Counted from the first letter of the stretch, positions 44,057 to 57,569 are shown. The stretch is 64,000 nucleotides of DNA from Laetiporus sulphureus 93-53 (GCF_001632365.1 NW_024468513.1:60374-124373); one strand, 5' to 3'. The notes: generated by a model from the letters alone, not told the origin. Numbers and translations are program-made.

Positions 44057-46240
44057 CATAGGCTTGTGGCTCCAAAGGAGGAGTCACGGTGGTTTGGAAT
44101 GGGGGTTGGAGGTGGTGTGTGTGCGAAGAGTGGGATGTGGGTTGATAGAATACGTGTAGCTCATGCACACGCTGGCATTGCGTTAGGTGATCAATGGATC
44201 AGGATCACTGATTCACATGGTCGATTGTGCATCTGATCCACTATTTAGATGAGTAAGAGGGAGGAGATGATCAAGGACCAAGCAATAGATGTGATTCACG
44301 AGCCGACATGTGCGCTGTTCAAGGCTGTCCATTCGACCACCGTCGATCAATCGTCTATGAGGCGATGTTGAACCAGTGCTTTTCTTATTGCGCGTAGCAT
44401 CCAGTAATGTCGTTCGGCTATGTCTATCGTTCATGAAATTCCGATGACTGAAATCTTTCCTGCGCACCCACAGGAGCAACGAGAACTACCTTGCGCCCGC
44501 GTGGAGCAAGTTTTCAGGAGACAGCAGATTGGACCGACTGACGGTCTTTCTGTCAGCGACCTCTTGTTGGCCTGCACTAGTACCTGCACAATCTATCAAG
44601 TTAACTTCTATGCTCGCACAGTGCTATTTGTAGAGCGAAACTTTCTGAAAGCAACGCCGGTTCCGCGATATCTGTGTAGACCTGCAGGGACTTGACCATT
44701 CCGTAAGCCCGTGCTAATCCGAACTGGTGCACTCCCGTTCCTCTCACTTCATGCAGCGGGCGGCTATATCAGCATATTGCGATCGGCAGCAAAGTATGGT
44801 ACTGTATCGTATGCTCTAACGCACCTCTATCACCGCTCTATTGGAGCGGTCGCAGTTTCATGGCCTCTTTTTCCCGTGTCAATCCGAATTTAGCATGTAC
44901 TCATGCCTCCCCAATATTAAGTCGAGATTGCCATCATCGGAGACTTCCCTTCTGATGCAGCTATCGACAATCGCATCTACCAGTGAATGCACAAGGCACC
45001 GGGGGTAAACTTGCGCGAGAGGGTCGAAGGAATAAAGTTGGGTTCACCTGACGTGCCGTGGCACTCAGGACGTATTAGAGCCTGCTATGTAGGAGCATAT
45101 TCGTACCATGTGACGGACAGCTAAAACTGCCATCAGACACCATTTCAATATTATCAAAGCATGTCAGCTTCGCCTTTCTTTCTGCGTGCCAAACTGCAGC
45201 AGGATCTGAAAAACAAATCCCGAAGAAGCGGCCCATCTCGCCGCAGGCATGCTCGCTGCCGCAGGGTCATCGGAGCATTTTTGCAAAAATGAGGTCTATC
45301 CTCGATGCGGACGCCCCCGTGGTAGCAGAGGAGGTATATCGTCGGCTATTCCGTCCTTGACAGACGATACTCGGAGTATCTGCTTGGAATCCGGCAGCAC
45401 AAACATACCGTGGCGAGACAAATGAAACATGAGCCATCGATTCAAAGAAGGCAGCACTAAAGGGAAGAAAGGGGAGAAACTGTTGACGCTATGAAAGTAT
45501 CTTAGCAACTTATGAGGTAAATGCACTGTCATGACAAAGGTCTGGACTCTGACGTGATATGCATCATGAGCAGCTTAATGGACAGTTCATCAATGTAGCA
45601 AAGTCATCAATATCAGTGACTCACTCCTCGCTACCCGTACTACGACACCAGTCAAACATCCCGCTCGCGGACATGAGCCGAGACCATCAACGGCCCTGAC
45701 TGTTGACAGTCTCCCGATGGCAATTGACCCTGCATCAGATTCTGTTCGACCGGTTCGGAATGACAAGATCAAACGTAACTCAGTGCATCCTTACCTCAAT
45801 GAAGCACCACTGCCAGATGTGACGTGATACTTCGATGTATGCGAATACATATGCGAGGTCAAGAAAATACCTGACTCCCTGAACCTGGACAACGCGCGGC
45901 ATCTCTCCTGGCATCCAGTAAACCCCACATTCATCTTTTGTCGAGCGGGAACTAGCATTAGTATACACGTTCGCGAGATGGCGCAAAGGAAAGTGAGGGC
46001 AGAGAGAAAGGAAAGAGCTGTTAAAACACAACTATCTATAGGAAACTCTACTTGACGTGGTCGTACAAGCATACCCTCGAGAAAAGCAGTAGGCATGGTG
46101 ACATGTGCGGGGGAATCAGGGAATCAGAACTCGAGCAAACCGCTACAAGGTCTACGTAATACAAGCATAAAAGGCACATCATCAGCATAGACGGTATAAA
46201 TACCATAACGACTCTCGGTGTAGTATTCAGTGTACAGTAA
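44057..46240. other. 2.2-kb stretch without a recognised gene
   Basis: 44057-44320 is duplicated antiporter 3' flank. The rest contains only short open frames on both strands, with no domain-like sequence. Confidence 0.45.
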
Positions 46241-49200
46241 TTATGCTCCAACGCTGTCATCACCCGCCTTGCGGCTGGAAGACGACTGCATAGACACGCC
46301 GGCGGAAGTCCGTCGCTGACGTTTCATTGACAAGTTCGCTGCTGCACCCATCCCCATTCGGTTGGTGGGCGAAAGCCGAGCATTGTGAAGGCCTGTCGGC
46401 ATCGAGCTCGTTGTGGCGGCGCGAGGACGGCTCGTGGAAGAGGATATCTTGGGCAAGGCTGCGGCTGACTTTCGCGCTGCACTATGGGGCGCGCCGGACG
46501 CGCGATTGCTAGACAGAGGTATTGAGTTAAAACGGCTACATGAACAGTTCATCAGCTCAATTCACCGTTTCTTAATCACGTCAGTCTTCAGCGACAGCGG
46601 CCGGACAACACCGTGTAGTTTCTGCGACAAAAGGTCAACAAACCGGAGCAGCTGCTGACCCGAATCACACTCACATAAAACAAGCCACAAGCATTACCTA
46701 AAAATGAGAGAGGAAATGAGGCCATACACACACGTCATGGCAGCAGAATCACTCACAGAGAGGCTGGCCCTCGGGATCCCTCCTCCAGAGCGGCGTATTA
46801 GTAGTCTGACAGTTAGTGCAGACCGTAGGATTCTGGTCATCGTCGCCGTTTCCTCCACGACCTGAGCCGTCGGAGCTATAATAACGGTACTCAGCAGGTT
46901 GACAACAATAATTGCGAGGAAATCGACATACTTCTTCTTAGACGATCCAGCGCGAGACTCTGATACACGTTTCGATGATGCGATCTTACGTGACGGATTG
47001 CGTGCAACCGCGGTGTTGTTGTCATTCGACGGCGGCGTCGAGGACGTCGAGGTGTTATACGGCTCGGGCGACGCGTTCGAGCTAGAATTCAACCCATTGC
47101 CCCAGCCGTCGCTCGACGGGCTAGGATGGAAGCTCTGGAATGCATTGTCCTGGTGATCGACCGGAAGGATTTGGTGCGGATCGACGTGAGTGAAAGGACC
47201 CAACGGCGTCGGAGCATCAAGACCGGGATACATCATGCCAGCAAGATGGTTATAATCCAGATGCGGCTCCTCTATGCCAAGACCTGCCACGTTCAACTGA
47301 GCATAGCCTTCCGCTACTGCAGCAGACGCAGCTACAGCCGCGGCAGACAACCCCTCATTGCCCATAACAGGCGAGAAATTCCCACTTAACGACGAACGCA
47401 GGGACTCGCTGAACCCAACATCAGGAGGTGCGATGTCCTTGAAAGGAGGCAAGGGCGGTAGTGAAGAAGGGAGACCGGACGTAGACAGGCTGTTCTGTGT
47501 TCCCGGAAGATCAAAGAATGGATCGTACGTTGGCGAGGAGAAGGTAAAGTTGAAAGAAGAGCTGGGGAAAGGACTGCTGCGTCGGAATTGCGCTGATTCA
47601 GGCTGCTCAATGTGTTCTGGGTCTGATACGCCTCCATGATCTCCACGCAGCATACTTTCAGCATGCGGGGCCTCCGCGCGACGCTTCGTACCAAGAATAC
47701 TCTCAGGGGACAAGGGTTTGCCGTTGACCTGGTGTCGACCACTCACCCCAGTGAATATACCCTCCTTGGCTATGGTATGATCGAAACTCGTCTTGCGAAC
47801 GTGTTTCGGAAAGGTGCGCTGCTCGGGAGGAGGAGCCGTCGACGTCGATATCCTGGAAAGGCCGTGCAGTCCAAACGATGGTAACGAGGATGGATGAGCA
47901 GATGGGCTGTTGAGGGCAGAGAACGACTCGAGATGGCTCAGCGGGCCGCGAGGTTCGCCGGATTCGAGAACGGCAGCTAGGCCGAGACGAGGACTGCGAC
48001 GGCCCGAGTGCTGAGTTGACCCACCAGGTATTGAGACGACGGGCGATGAGGATAGGCCTTTGGAAGGCGACGACGAAGGGAACCTCACGATGTTGTGCTC
48101 GCCCACGATGCCAGCCATTGGGGGCCTTGAGCGCGATCGACTTGCCGGACGCCAGTCCATCGGCACTCGAGATCGAGACCTGCTGATGGCCCGCCAATCC
48201 ATAGGCACCTCGCTATGACGCCTCCCGTATGAGCACTATGGCGAATAAATGGCGACTGATTACTTACTCGGTGTCCTCGACGCCATCTTGATTAGCACCA
48301 TCAAAACCGACCACTCGAACCTTCGCCTTCCCCTTATCAATCGTCCTGCCCCGTTCTTCCTCCTTCTTGACCGGCTCTGAGGTCGCACTAGGCTGTTGTA
48401 TAACGACAGAAGCCTTGCTATCGGTATTCTCCTCATCAACGCCCTGCAGCTCCCAATTCGCCTCGTCTTCCTTCTTCTTCTTGAGAGCGAGCGACATCAT
48501 GCGCCAAGTGATGTTCTCCATCCGCTGCGCATGGGGCAGAGTGGCTTTTGTTCGGGCGTACATCCTCCAGACCTGCGTCGCCAGCGGATCTTCCTTCGCC
48601 AACTTCTCGGGATCAGTATCGCCAGCAGCCAGCTCGATTGCCTTCAGATCAGGAGACCCGGACAGACGTGGAGACAGCACACTCTGGCAGCCTTGATTGT
48701 CCACGATAGGGGAGTTGGAGGGGAAGAGATCGTCCGTGAACAGTTCAGAAAGCATACGTGCTTTGGGACTGCCTGCCGACGTAGGCGCGGTGGATTTGCC
48801 GGATTCACCGTACATTGAGAGAGTCGAAGGGCTCTGGGTCGACCCGCCCAACGAGTCTGAGAGAGACCCACTGCGCGGGACGGTAATCTGCGTGAGCTGC
48901 GGATATGGAAGAGCCCCAATGTTCATGGGAGGGGACGGCCCTGACGCCGGCGACATCCATAGCGATGGTGGAAGTGTCAGACTTTGGCGCTCGTTGTGGG
49001 GTGGCAGTTGTGGGCCAAACTCAATGGGTGTCCGCTGAGGGGGAAATGGAGGAGAGAAGCTATCCAAGTTGCTGTCTCGCATAGAAGCGAACGACACGTC
49101 GTAATGATCACTCGATCCTGGCAGACTAGCCATCTGCCGGCTCATGGAGCTGCGTCTGCTGTGAGAATAATCGTTACTGCCGGAAAGGCGATGGCTGTCA

Positions 49201-49913
49201 TACGGAGTGCTCGTGTTCACGCCAGAACCAGAGGATCGAACGTTCATCGGACCATACTGTGGCAAAGCGCTCACAGGAGACTTGCGATTATCATATGGGT
49301 TGGTGACAGAGCCAGGTCTGAAGTGTAACGGAGACGCTCGCTGCGACGAGGGAGTAGACGAGTACGGTGATGGCGCATTAGACCAAGGCCCAGAATAGCC
49401 TTGATTGAGGCCAGGGCGACCGATGTCTTTGGTATTAAGTGGAGGAACACGATGGCTTGCGGTGAAATCGTGTGAGGAACGGGCAGATCGAGTGGACATG
49501 CTGGATGGCACTCCCGCCGAAGGGGGGACTAGAATCCCAGACGCAGCGAGAGCGGCGAAGGTCGAGGGGTCGAGCGGGGAAGAAAACATGTTTCCCCACT
49601 CATGGCTCGGCAACGACGACAGATTGCCGTGCTGCCCAGAGGGCTCGCCCGAATGCGGCACAGGAGGGACCGAGTGTTGCAACATGAAGGGGTTGGACAA
49701 CTGTCCAGGAGGCGAGAGAGAAAGGTCCTGCAACCAGGGAGAAGAGTGAGAAGAGTTGGTGACCGTAGACGAGCGAGGGCTCAGCTCCAAGGGGGTGGAA
49801 GCTGAGGATGCATGTGACAGAACAGAGGTATTTACAGTAGGGCGTCCTGCCGGGGACCAAGGTCGACTTATTGCTTCGTGGAACCCTCGGATAGACGATG
49901 TCGGGAGTTCCAT
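46241..49913 (-). CDS. AreA/NIT2-type GATA zinc-finger transcription factor
   Basis: Minus strand exons 49913-48268, 48212-46932, 46875-46757, 46697-46675, 46621-46566 and 46508-46241 give 1130 residues. The long first exons are Ser/Pro-rich and disordered. Near residues 440-475 lies [15 protein letters not shown]...[10 protein letters not shown], the conserved N-terminal block of fungal nitrogen GATA activators. The single finger spans residues about 995-1045: CTNC, 17 residues, then CNAC (exons 3-4), followed by [20 protein letters not shown] and KKRNR. This is nearly the AreA/NIT2/Gln3 finger, which binds GATA sites of nitrogen-metabolism genes (established). The finger is split by two introns, one leaving a 23-base exon. 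Met at 49913 was chosen; the frame is open upstream to 50210. Confidence 0.93.
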
Positions 49914-52900
49914 ATGACTCCTGCGCTGGCGACAGGCACAGGATGAGGAAGGGGGGTGTCTGACGGAACAGGGAGTGCACGCACCGGGTATGCGAGTGAT
50001 GGGACTGGGCAATAGCCGGACGGGGTAGACCGCACTCGCCGACCAGCTACTCAAGGGGACACGGCGAGGAGAGAAGGGTCGAGCGCCGTGCTCGAGGGCT
50101 CGTGCGACGACGAGGAGGGCAGGGATGAGAGCGACGAACGCTGAAGGAAGCGAAGGAGATGGCGAGGGGAGGGCACGGACCGCACCCGAGGACGCAAACG
50201 ACGAGACCAAATAGACCGCTCCTACGCTTTTTCCGTCGCGTTTTGCTTTGATTTCCCGCGATCAATTTATTCCGTCCTCCTGCCGCTCGCTCGCCTCTGC
50301 CAAACCCTTTCGAGGACCCTTTTTTTCTCAGGCATCCTCCTCGTCGCAGGCCATCGCTCGCCGCCGCGCGCGACGGCCACAAGCAGCGGGAATCAGCAGC
50401 ACGGGAGCGGTTCTCCAGGCCACGCGCCCCGTGGGAGCAGGCCTCGCTCGCTCGGGGCTTGTGCGGGACTCTGCGTACCGAATATGCTCGTACAGAGTGA
50501 TAGAGGTCTCGAGACCGGACTCGCATGGAAATTGTCTTTCGTTGGTCGCAGGAGATATTTCACATTGCGGCGTCCCTCGCATTCCGTTTCAAGGTCTCCT
50601 CCAGCCAAGCAGCAACTCTTCCCTTGGCCCGGCCATCAGTAATACGCGCAACGTATCCGCCAATCTTCCTCCCATTGTGCATTGCACAAGCTGCTTGCAC
50701 GGTGCTCTAGAGTTCGCGCTTTCAAGCCCAGGCTATGCAAGATGTCTTACGCGGATCAGGACGGTGTCAGCGCTCGCCCTTGCCGGCAATCTGATCTCGC
50801 TCTGCGCGTTCTCTGGGCAGCCATCGCTAACCAGGCTCCTGTATACCACAAACCGCACTGCAATAGCATTCGTTCGGCACGCACCGACGCGCTACTGTAT
50901 TCAATCCAACCATATGCCAACGCATTCCGAATCCTACTGCCCTTCGAACGTTCACATGGGGTACTCGCTGTGCCCCCGCTTGGCGCTGTAAAAAGGGCAT
51001 CCTCGAAACGCATCGTTGACATATCTTTGATACAGCCATGGGCACACGAGGCAGGGTATCCAATTGTCTGGCACTTGCATTCTCCACTTTCCGGTCGTCA
51101 CGGTCGAGAAGCGGCCAGCTGGTAGCTTGCTGCCAATTCCATCAAACGCATGTTGATGCGAAGGTGCGTCCCCCACACCGCGTGACTGCGCCACACAGCG
51201 TTCAGCGGTCTCAATGTGGCGACGATCTTGCCACTGCGGGAGCATCCTGTCTAGCAGCTCCCCCGTAGACTGCCACCCTCCCATCTGGTGGTGATTGCTT
51301 AACCGACGCTCAACGTGCGCTCTAACGACGGGCGTCGGGGCCTTCGTCAGGTTCAGGCACGCCTTTTGTCCAATGAAAATGCATCGAATTCGGGACAGAG
51401 CTCGATCCGGTTCCGAGCTACTGCGCCGTGCCCGGCACCCCTCCATTTCTAGAATCTGTGAATTAAAATCAAAGTCCGCGTGTCCGCGAGCATACGACAC
51501 TCTTTTTTTCGCTCCTAAGCTGTTCGTCCTGCGCAGGTCGCCGTCTCTTGGCAACCAGAAGACGATAGCCCCTTCTGTACACCACGGACCTGTGACTGCT
51601 GCTTCCAGCGGTGAGCAAAACAACTCCTTTACTGCTCTCACACGGAAGATCGCTGATCATGGATCTTTACTCAACGGCCGGTGATTTCGTGGGGGCTCGG
51701 CTGGGCAAATGCCCCACCGGTCAACGGCTGTGTAATAAGCTGCACGCGTCCACGACATCCTGACGCTGGAGAGCCGGTTCTATATTGGTCTAAACTCAAA
51801 GCGGAATGCTTCCAGATTCTCGCCGCATTCACAGCAATCCACTCCACTCGCGCGTGCCTCGTCCACCCAGATCTCAGTGCTTGGGATCGCAGCATGGTTT
51901 GGTCTTCTGCTCGTCTGCCCTGGAAGTCAATGGTCTTCCAATGCGCCGTCTGTGTCGTCATGTTCCAGGACAGTCTGGACCCCAACAAATGCGGGAGACA
52001 GAGAAGTTGACTGCCGCCTGCGGAAGCCTCCCACCGCCGTTCTTTTGACAGCACTGTACGTCCCATCACCGGCGGGCCTGCCTCATGATCTCTGCGTGCC
52101 CCGATTGGTGAAATGGCGAGCTATAGTCTGATGCTATGCTGTGGTTCCGCGGAGGTTTGAATCGGGCGGCGGTGGATGAGCAATACTCGGTCTATCCTAG
52201 CTTTGGCAACTCCGAACTCGTCGAGTGGAACTACATGCTTCTCCGTTGAATCGGGTCAAGAACATTCTCACCGCGGCCACTTCCCTCGGCAGCAGCAATT
52301 GTGCATGTCACAGCCAGCGAGCTTCGCGTCAACACCTTCAGCACGCGCGTCCCGGGGCTCGAGTAAACGTGACACTCCCTCGTTCCTGAGATGTAACAAC
52401 ACCGAACAGCCTCCGTGTCTCATCAATTTGTCAAGCCTTGACGACCTACGCAACGCTGCGGCTTTTGATCAAATTCAGGACAAGCAAGAGATCTCTCGTT
52501 GATCGACATCTCCTCTTGGCTTCAATGCGCAGTGCACACTTGACCTCGAAATCGATCCGATGTTCTTCGCACTCTCACGCAAGGAGCCGCAAACGGCATC
52601 TTTCCACAGCCCCTGCTTTTATGCAAGGTCCGTCAAAGTTTCATTAGCTGACCCACCTATTGTTACGGCCCGATCTTGGTGTCTCCATGCAGACCTGTCA
52701 GACAGGCGTCACGGCTTTCCAAGCCGTAGTGCTCTTCAACGTGCCGACGATATGTAACGCTGCTTAGATGGAAGCTTAATGCAATTGGCGATTCCAAGTG
52801 GCAGTTCAGTTCCATTGAACTTTGTATATGCTGGTTGCCTCTGAGACGAGCAGAATATATGCGGTCTCGTTGCTCGCCGGTGCTCGCCGTACCCAATAAA

Positions 52901-53426
52901 AGGGTTGATCTTCATATATTGGCGGGTATTCAACACCATCATGCAAATTGAGCACCGCTCCTTCGCTGAATGGCATTCATGTTCGCTGGAAATGAATGGG
53001 CGGGAATCCGTTATGGCGCGATCGCGAAATGGGATGACGTGGAAGTCGGGCTGGCAGCTTCGCTCAGGCGCCGTGGACAAGGTGAGCGCTTGAGCTCAGC
53101 CATTGAAGGCGGCCGGCGCCTTAAGTTGGCTGACTGCAGTGCTTTTCTTAGCATGGAAGGGTTGCTGAAGCCTCGTTCGCGAGCATGCGAGCAGCGGCGA
53201 GGGGGACGCACGTCACGGCATGAACGTATTGCTGTGTTCGAACCCTCAACGTTGATTCCCAAAAGAACGTGAACATCCTCGAGACGAACGTTTGTCAATG
53301 TAGCCTTACGAGGTCAATGAAATACTCGAGGACGAAACTGTCATCACATACATACGTCCATCATGAACTCGAGTTCTAGCGAACCTGTTGGAATGCGCGC
53401 CTGCTTCTGCCATGCGCAGCGTCAAT
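49914..53426. other. 3.5-kb stretch upstream of the GATA gene, no gene recognised
   Basis: 49914-50240 is probably the 5' leader. Its in-frame open stretch (99 codons) is Pro/Ser/Arg-rich and could be an N-terminal extension. A 229-codon minus-strand frame at 50952-51641 has no protein-like features and no splice partner. Large upstream regions are common for regulated transcription-factor genes (inference). Confidence 0.45.
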
Positions 53427-54290
53427 TCAGTCTTCCAGGATCTCACAGTTCCATCGACCCAGAACGCCGTCCATACACTCGCGAATGGCTTCTTTAGGAG
53501 AACAGAAGGTGTCCGTTTCATTCCAATGGGCATTCTTACTCCTGAGCCACGGATTCGGGAACAACCTCGTGCGACGCGGCCTGGCCGAAGTGAAATTCGC
53601 GATGAGCACTCGAGCAAACAACCCTCTCGTGAGAAGGCGAGGACTTGGACAAGGGAGAAGCATAATTGACATTGTAGGCTAGAAGGCATGGGACGTACCG
53701 GCACAGGCCATTCGTCGAATGTGCCGTACATACAATGGGAAATTTCATGCGGAGCTGGATGCGGGTGCTTCCAATGATTGTTAATCATCTCTTCGGCAAA
53801 CCCGATGCCGATCGGACTACCATGCGTCGCAAGAAAGTCGCTGGGAGGAATGTGAACGTTCGAGGATACGCTTGAGAGCGCGATCGAGGCGGATCGCTAT
53901 CTGATGCGTACACTGCTGAAGAAACCAAGGCTTGATGCTCGAACTGGACCGGATCAGAGCTGAGAACGGTCACGGTGTGATAGCCCAGAGTGAAGTCCGT
54001 AATAGTTCGACGGAGATCGAAACTCCCGTCCGATGGCCCATCAGCGCATGCCCCCTTTAACTGCACATTTCTTCATGAAACACATCTCAGTCGAGGTGCC
54101 ATGAGACGCGCCATGCCTCCACGTTGCATTCAATGTCATGTTGCAGATCGCACCATTTGGTGAGCTGCGTGGTGAGGCGTCGGCTCCGGGTTACGACCAT
54201 TCGGGCAACCATGGTCTTGACGCGCAGCGCGCGCTGTAATTTGTAGCCGCCAGAAGCCGTGAAGAGGTATGAATGTGATAGAGACATTCA
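53427..54290 (-). pseudogene. Decayed gene of unknown family
   Basis: Minus-strand segments read as real protein but in shifting frames: TKWCDLQHDIECN (about 54170-54120), SFDLRRTITDFTLGYHTVTV (about 54020-53960), IAIRLDRALKRILERS (about 53900-53850), then in another frame IPPSDFLATHGSPIGIGFAE and HWKHPHPAPHEISHCMYGTF ending at a GTACGT donor (53697), and a last exon with NAHWNETDTFCSPKEAIREC ending at 53427. At least one frameshift without a possible intron lies near 53850. I do not recognise the family. Confidence 0.35.
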
Positions 54291-54561
54291 CGTCCTGCCA
54301 GCGACTAACGCGTTGAGTAACATTGCGTCTTCTGAGAGTAATATGCGACGCATAGAGGGAATAGTCGGAAGGAGACAGTGCGTGGGAAAGGATGGCAGGA
54401 GCGGCTGTGGCCAGCTGTGGCACGTGTTAGTGGTGGCCACTCTTTGATGATCGCTCGATCCAGGCTGTTATGGGGATCACTCAGATTTTATCATTTTAAT
54501 TGTCCATGATATTGTGTTCAAATCCAAGATTTGCACATTTAATGCTTGTATCTCATCTATT

Positions 54562-56187
54562 CTATACCAGCGCCGCGAAGCCAACAGAGTTCTTGTCGAA
54601 CGAGAACGCGGTGTACACGTTCTTCATGAAGGTGTCTCCAAGAAGCCAGACATTCGAGCCCAAGCCCAGGTCCTGACCGGCAAGAGCACCAACGCACTGT
54701 CCAGATCCAGTGCTGGTCTGGCCGAGGTTAAAGCTGTGGGAAGGGTGTCACGAATGTCTTCACAGCCCAGAAAATTCTACTCACTTGGCTGCGCTGACCT
54801 TCCAGTTGGTGCCACCCCAGCTGAACGCAACGGCGGGAGCGGAGCTGCAGGGGAATGAGTAATAGCCATTGGTGGCGTCGAACACTTTCGACCCGGGAAT
54901 CGCAGCGTAGAACGTCTTGACGGCACTCGGTGGGCCGTACATGATAGTGGTGCCCGAGTCAATCACCTGTGATGGAGCCCGTCAACAACTCATTGCGATC
55001 ATGCATGCAGCACGGAACGCGTACCGTCTGGAAGCCGGAAACCACCGTCTTACTTCCGATGAGCGCCTTGGCACCGGTCGCCTGCCAGAATCCGGTGCTC
55101 GCAACGGAGTGATATTCAATTGAGCCAGTGTATTGCGAGGTGTCTGTGCCGCCGAGGTATAGCTCGGATCCAGACTTGGCGAGCTTCATCCCGAAGACTC
55201 CACTCTTGATGCTCCCCTCTGACTTAGCGGTGTTCACAAAGGGACTCTGTGGAATTGTACATCAGCAATGAACTATCGGCCCGGGAGTAAAATAGACAAA
55301 CTTGTTTAAGGTTAGAAAGTGAAGGGAAGGCAAGGCCCAGGATTCCATCAACGGGATCACTCGAAAAGCTACTCGAGAGCGTGGTGACTGGAGAGAAATA
55401 TTGTCCAGTGACCTTGACGCCGGAGACGGTAACTGAGGATGCGGTCAGGTATCGCTCTTGTGAGAACCGCAAATGGACATACCAGTGTCGGTGTAGACGG
55501 GCCCTGATACGCTAGAGCCATCGCCATAGGAGATCGAAAAACTGCCTGACTTTGCGGCATTCGAAGACGAATTCTTCGCAGAGTATTTGTCCTTGGAGGT
55601 ACACACACTGCTCGTGCAGTTTGAAGATGGTACCCATAGGTCAGACGAGCCGGCTGCGAAGAACGGTCATTCACAGCGCTATAAGCATATAAGCGAAACA
55701 ACGTACTATCAAAGTCGATCAAGAAGTTCTGCCCTGGAGTGCCGATGGAGATGGTGCCTGCCCACTCCAAATCATTTTCCTCGTCGGTCAACTGTTCGCT
55801 CTGGCGCTTCTGATGCGCACTGTATATTCTGGCGGGCTTAATCTCCGCGCCCTACATAACGGCTCAGGATACGTTCAGGAACAACAGCAATTGAAAATAC
55901 GGACCTCTGGCAGCGAACCTGTGTTGCTCTGCAGGTTGATCAAGTTCTGGCGATGCTTACTGATGCACCCTCAGTACGACGGTACTTATGAACTTTGTCA
56001 ACATGACTCACTTGTGTGTGCGGACTGTTTGTGCAATTGCCTTCTCGAGATCGAAAACACCATCGGAATTCGTCAAGGATCCTCTCTTCTGCAACGCAAC
56101 CCGAGTACCCGGTTCTTCCGGGACAGGCGTCGCATTGCTCAGGACCGCAAGGAAGACGAAAGAGACAAAGGCAGCTTTGTGGAACAT
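54562..56187 (-). CDS. Polyporopepsin-like aspartic protease (A1 family), secreted
   Basis: Minus strand, eight exons: 56187-56012, 55959-55905, 55851-55707, 55653-55483, 55432-55302, 55246-55025, 54966-54785, 54733-54562, giving 417 residues. Signal peptide MFHKAAFVSFVFLAVLSNA, then a propeptide (GVFDLEKAIAQTVRTHNKH; a dibasic-like KRQ precedes the mature part), then the catalytic motifs FDTGSSDLWVPS (Asp125) and VIDSGTTIMYGPP (Asp303). YGDGS of the active-site flap is present (SYGDGSSVSG), and the end is LLGDTFMKNVYTAFSF. It matches the polyporopepsin type known from white-rot polypores: extracellular acid protease for nitrogen scavenging. The start at 56187 is chosen because it begins the signal peptide; in-frame sequence upstream is not signal-like. 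Confidence 0.93.
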
Positions 56188-57569
56188 TGTGGTATTTTGG
56201 TTGATTACCGAGGAATTACGGTGTGAGATTAAGATGGACTTCGACAAAGGTGAGGAAGTGTGGTGATGATGATACTTTCCACCGCCATTCAGGCCTCCCT
56301 TTTATGCATGCCTGAGACAGTAAGCGGAACCGTGTATCGGCGTCGGTTCTGCGTGAGGAACCGGATAGGCGTTGTGGAAACGGATATGGATGTTGCACGA
56401 CGGATACGGATATCGGCGTTCGAGGATGGACTCACCACAGGCGATAGCAACACCGCATCGTGCAATGCATATTCTTCACAGAGAACGCCGTCGAATATCA
56501 TTGAACACCTCAAGCATGAAACAAACAGCACTGGAACAAAGAAATGCCTCAGTTAATCGTCCGAACGACATTGAGGCTCAACGCACCGACCTAGGCCATA
56601 CCCGGATTTCGTTCAGGCCTCCTGTTCTGCAACGCTGCGGACACGAAAATATCAACTGTTCAAGACTATCCACACAAACAATAGATCCCAAGTACATTGC
56701 CGCTCCGATGCGCTCGAGCGGAGATCGCGAGCTGGGGCGTCGGTCGGCGGCGAGGGTGACGGATAAAGCAGCCACCGCCGCGGAAGCAAAATCCCGGGTC
56801 GCGCCCACGTGACTCCGTGATCCGTCGCGTCGCGTGCTCCGAGTCCCGTCCGAGTCGATCATCCTGTCCTGATCTCGACGACGTCCGACGGGGTCTTGGC
56901 AGCGGCAAGGTCGTGCTCTCGTGCACGCGAATGCTGTCGCGCGGGAGAAGCTAGTGCGGATTTGCAGGAGATAGCATCGAGGTTGGAGATACCGTGTGCC
57001 TCGCGATAACGCCGAGTCTATCATGATCACTGACGGGGCGTGGTGGCTGCGCGTCTCATACTCCAGGCCACATGCGGCTGCGAGTTTCTCACTGTGGCAG
57101 TATATATGTCGCGCTCAAGCTAGGTTACCTTGGACGCCTGGTACGATTCACGACCATACCTTAAGTATCGTACAACTAAAACTCAACACAATCAGTTCAT
57201 CCGTTCTCCGGGAGCTCGCCCCTAGCTCAGTGCAGTACGCTCCCGTGTCGCCTCACGGCCACTCGAGAGCGAGCTTCATTGAGCAAAGGGGAACTCTCTG
57301 AGAGCGCCGAGCTAGCTGCCATCTGCGCATGGGCATATACAACAGCGTCCAGTCAGCGGCGACTGAGAACAACTTGGTATTTGTGTGACCGACCACAGAG
57401 CCTATATACGTTTACAATGCCGGTTACCGTCGCAGTGAGGACCTCAGCAGTGCACCACAGTTCGAGACGGGACGAACTATACACGGTGGCTTGTGACTGT
57501 AGCAGTCCTCGCCCAGAGGATGTCGTAAATAACTATGTATAACGCGCTACGTCCTTCAATCGGCGGTGC
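56188..57569. other. Spacer between protease and signal peptide peptidase genes
   Basis: The first 150 bp are the protease promoter. The rest has only short open frames, with no gene recognised. Confidence 0.4.
56298..56305 (-). promoter_or_regulatory. TATA-like box of the protease gene
   Basis: CATAAAAG on the minus strand, about 112 bp before the start codon at 56187, with no other ATG between in the same frame. Confidence 0.35.

Larger units (their letters stand above)
40150..44320. repeat. Duplication unit B: uS5 plus Na+/H+ antiporter
   Basis: Second unit of the block described at 32510-37540, with a shorter spacer between the two genes. Confidence 0.85.

Noticed and set aside
50952..51641. 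229-codon minus-strand open frame
   Set aside because: Composition looks random, no domain, no splice partner, and it sits in a stretch with equally long frames on other strands.
53225..53245. TTCGAACCC stretch resembling a tRNA T-loop
   Set aside because: I could not find matching acceptor, D or anticodon arms around it.
55457..55482. 26-base intron between exons 4 and 5 of the protease
   Set aside because: Too short for splicing; the acceptor at 55433 gives a 50-base intron and the expected sequence.
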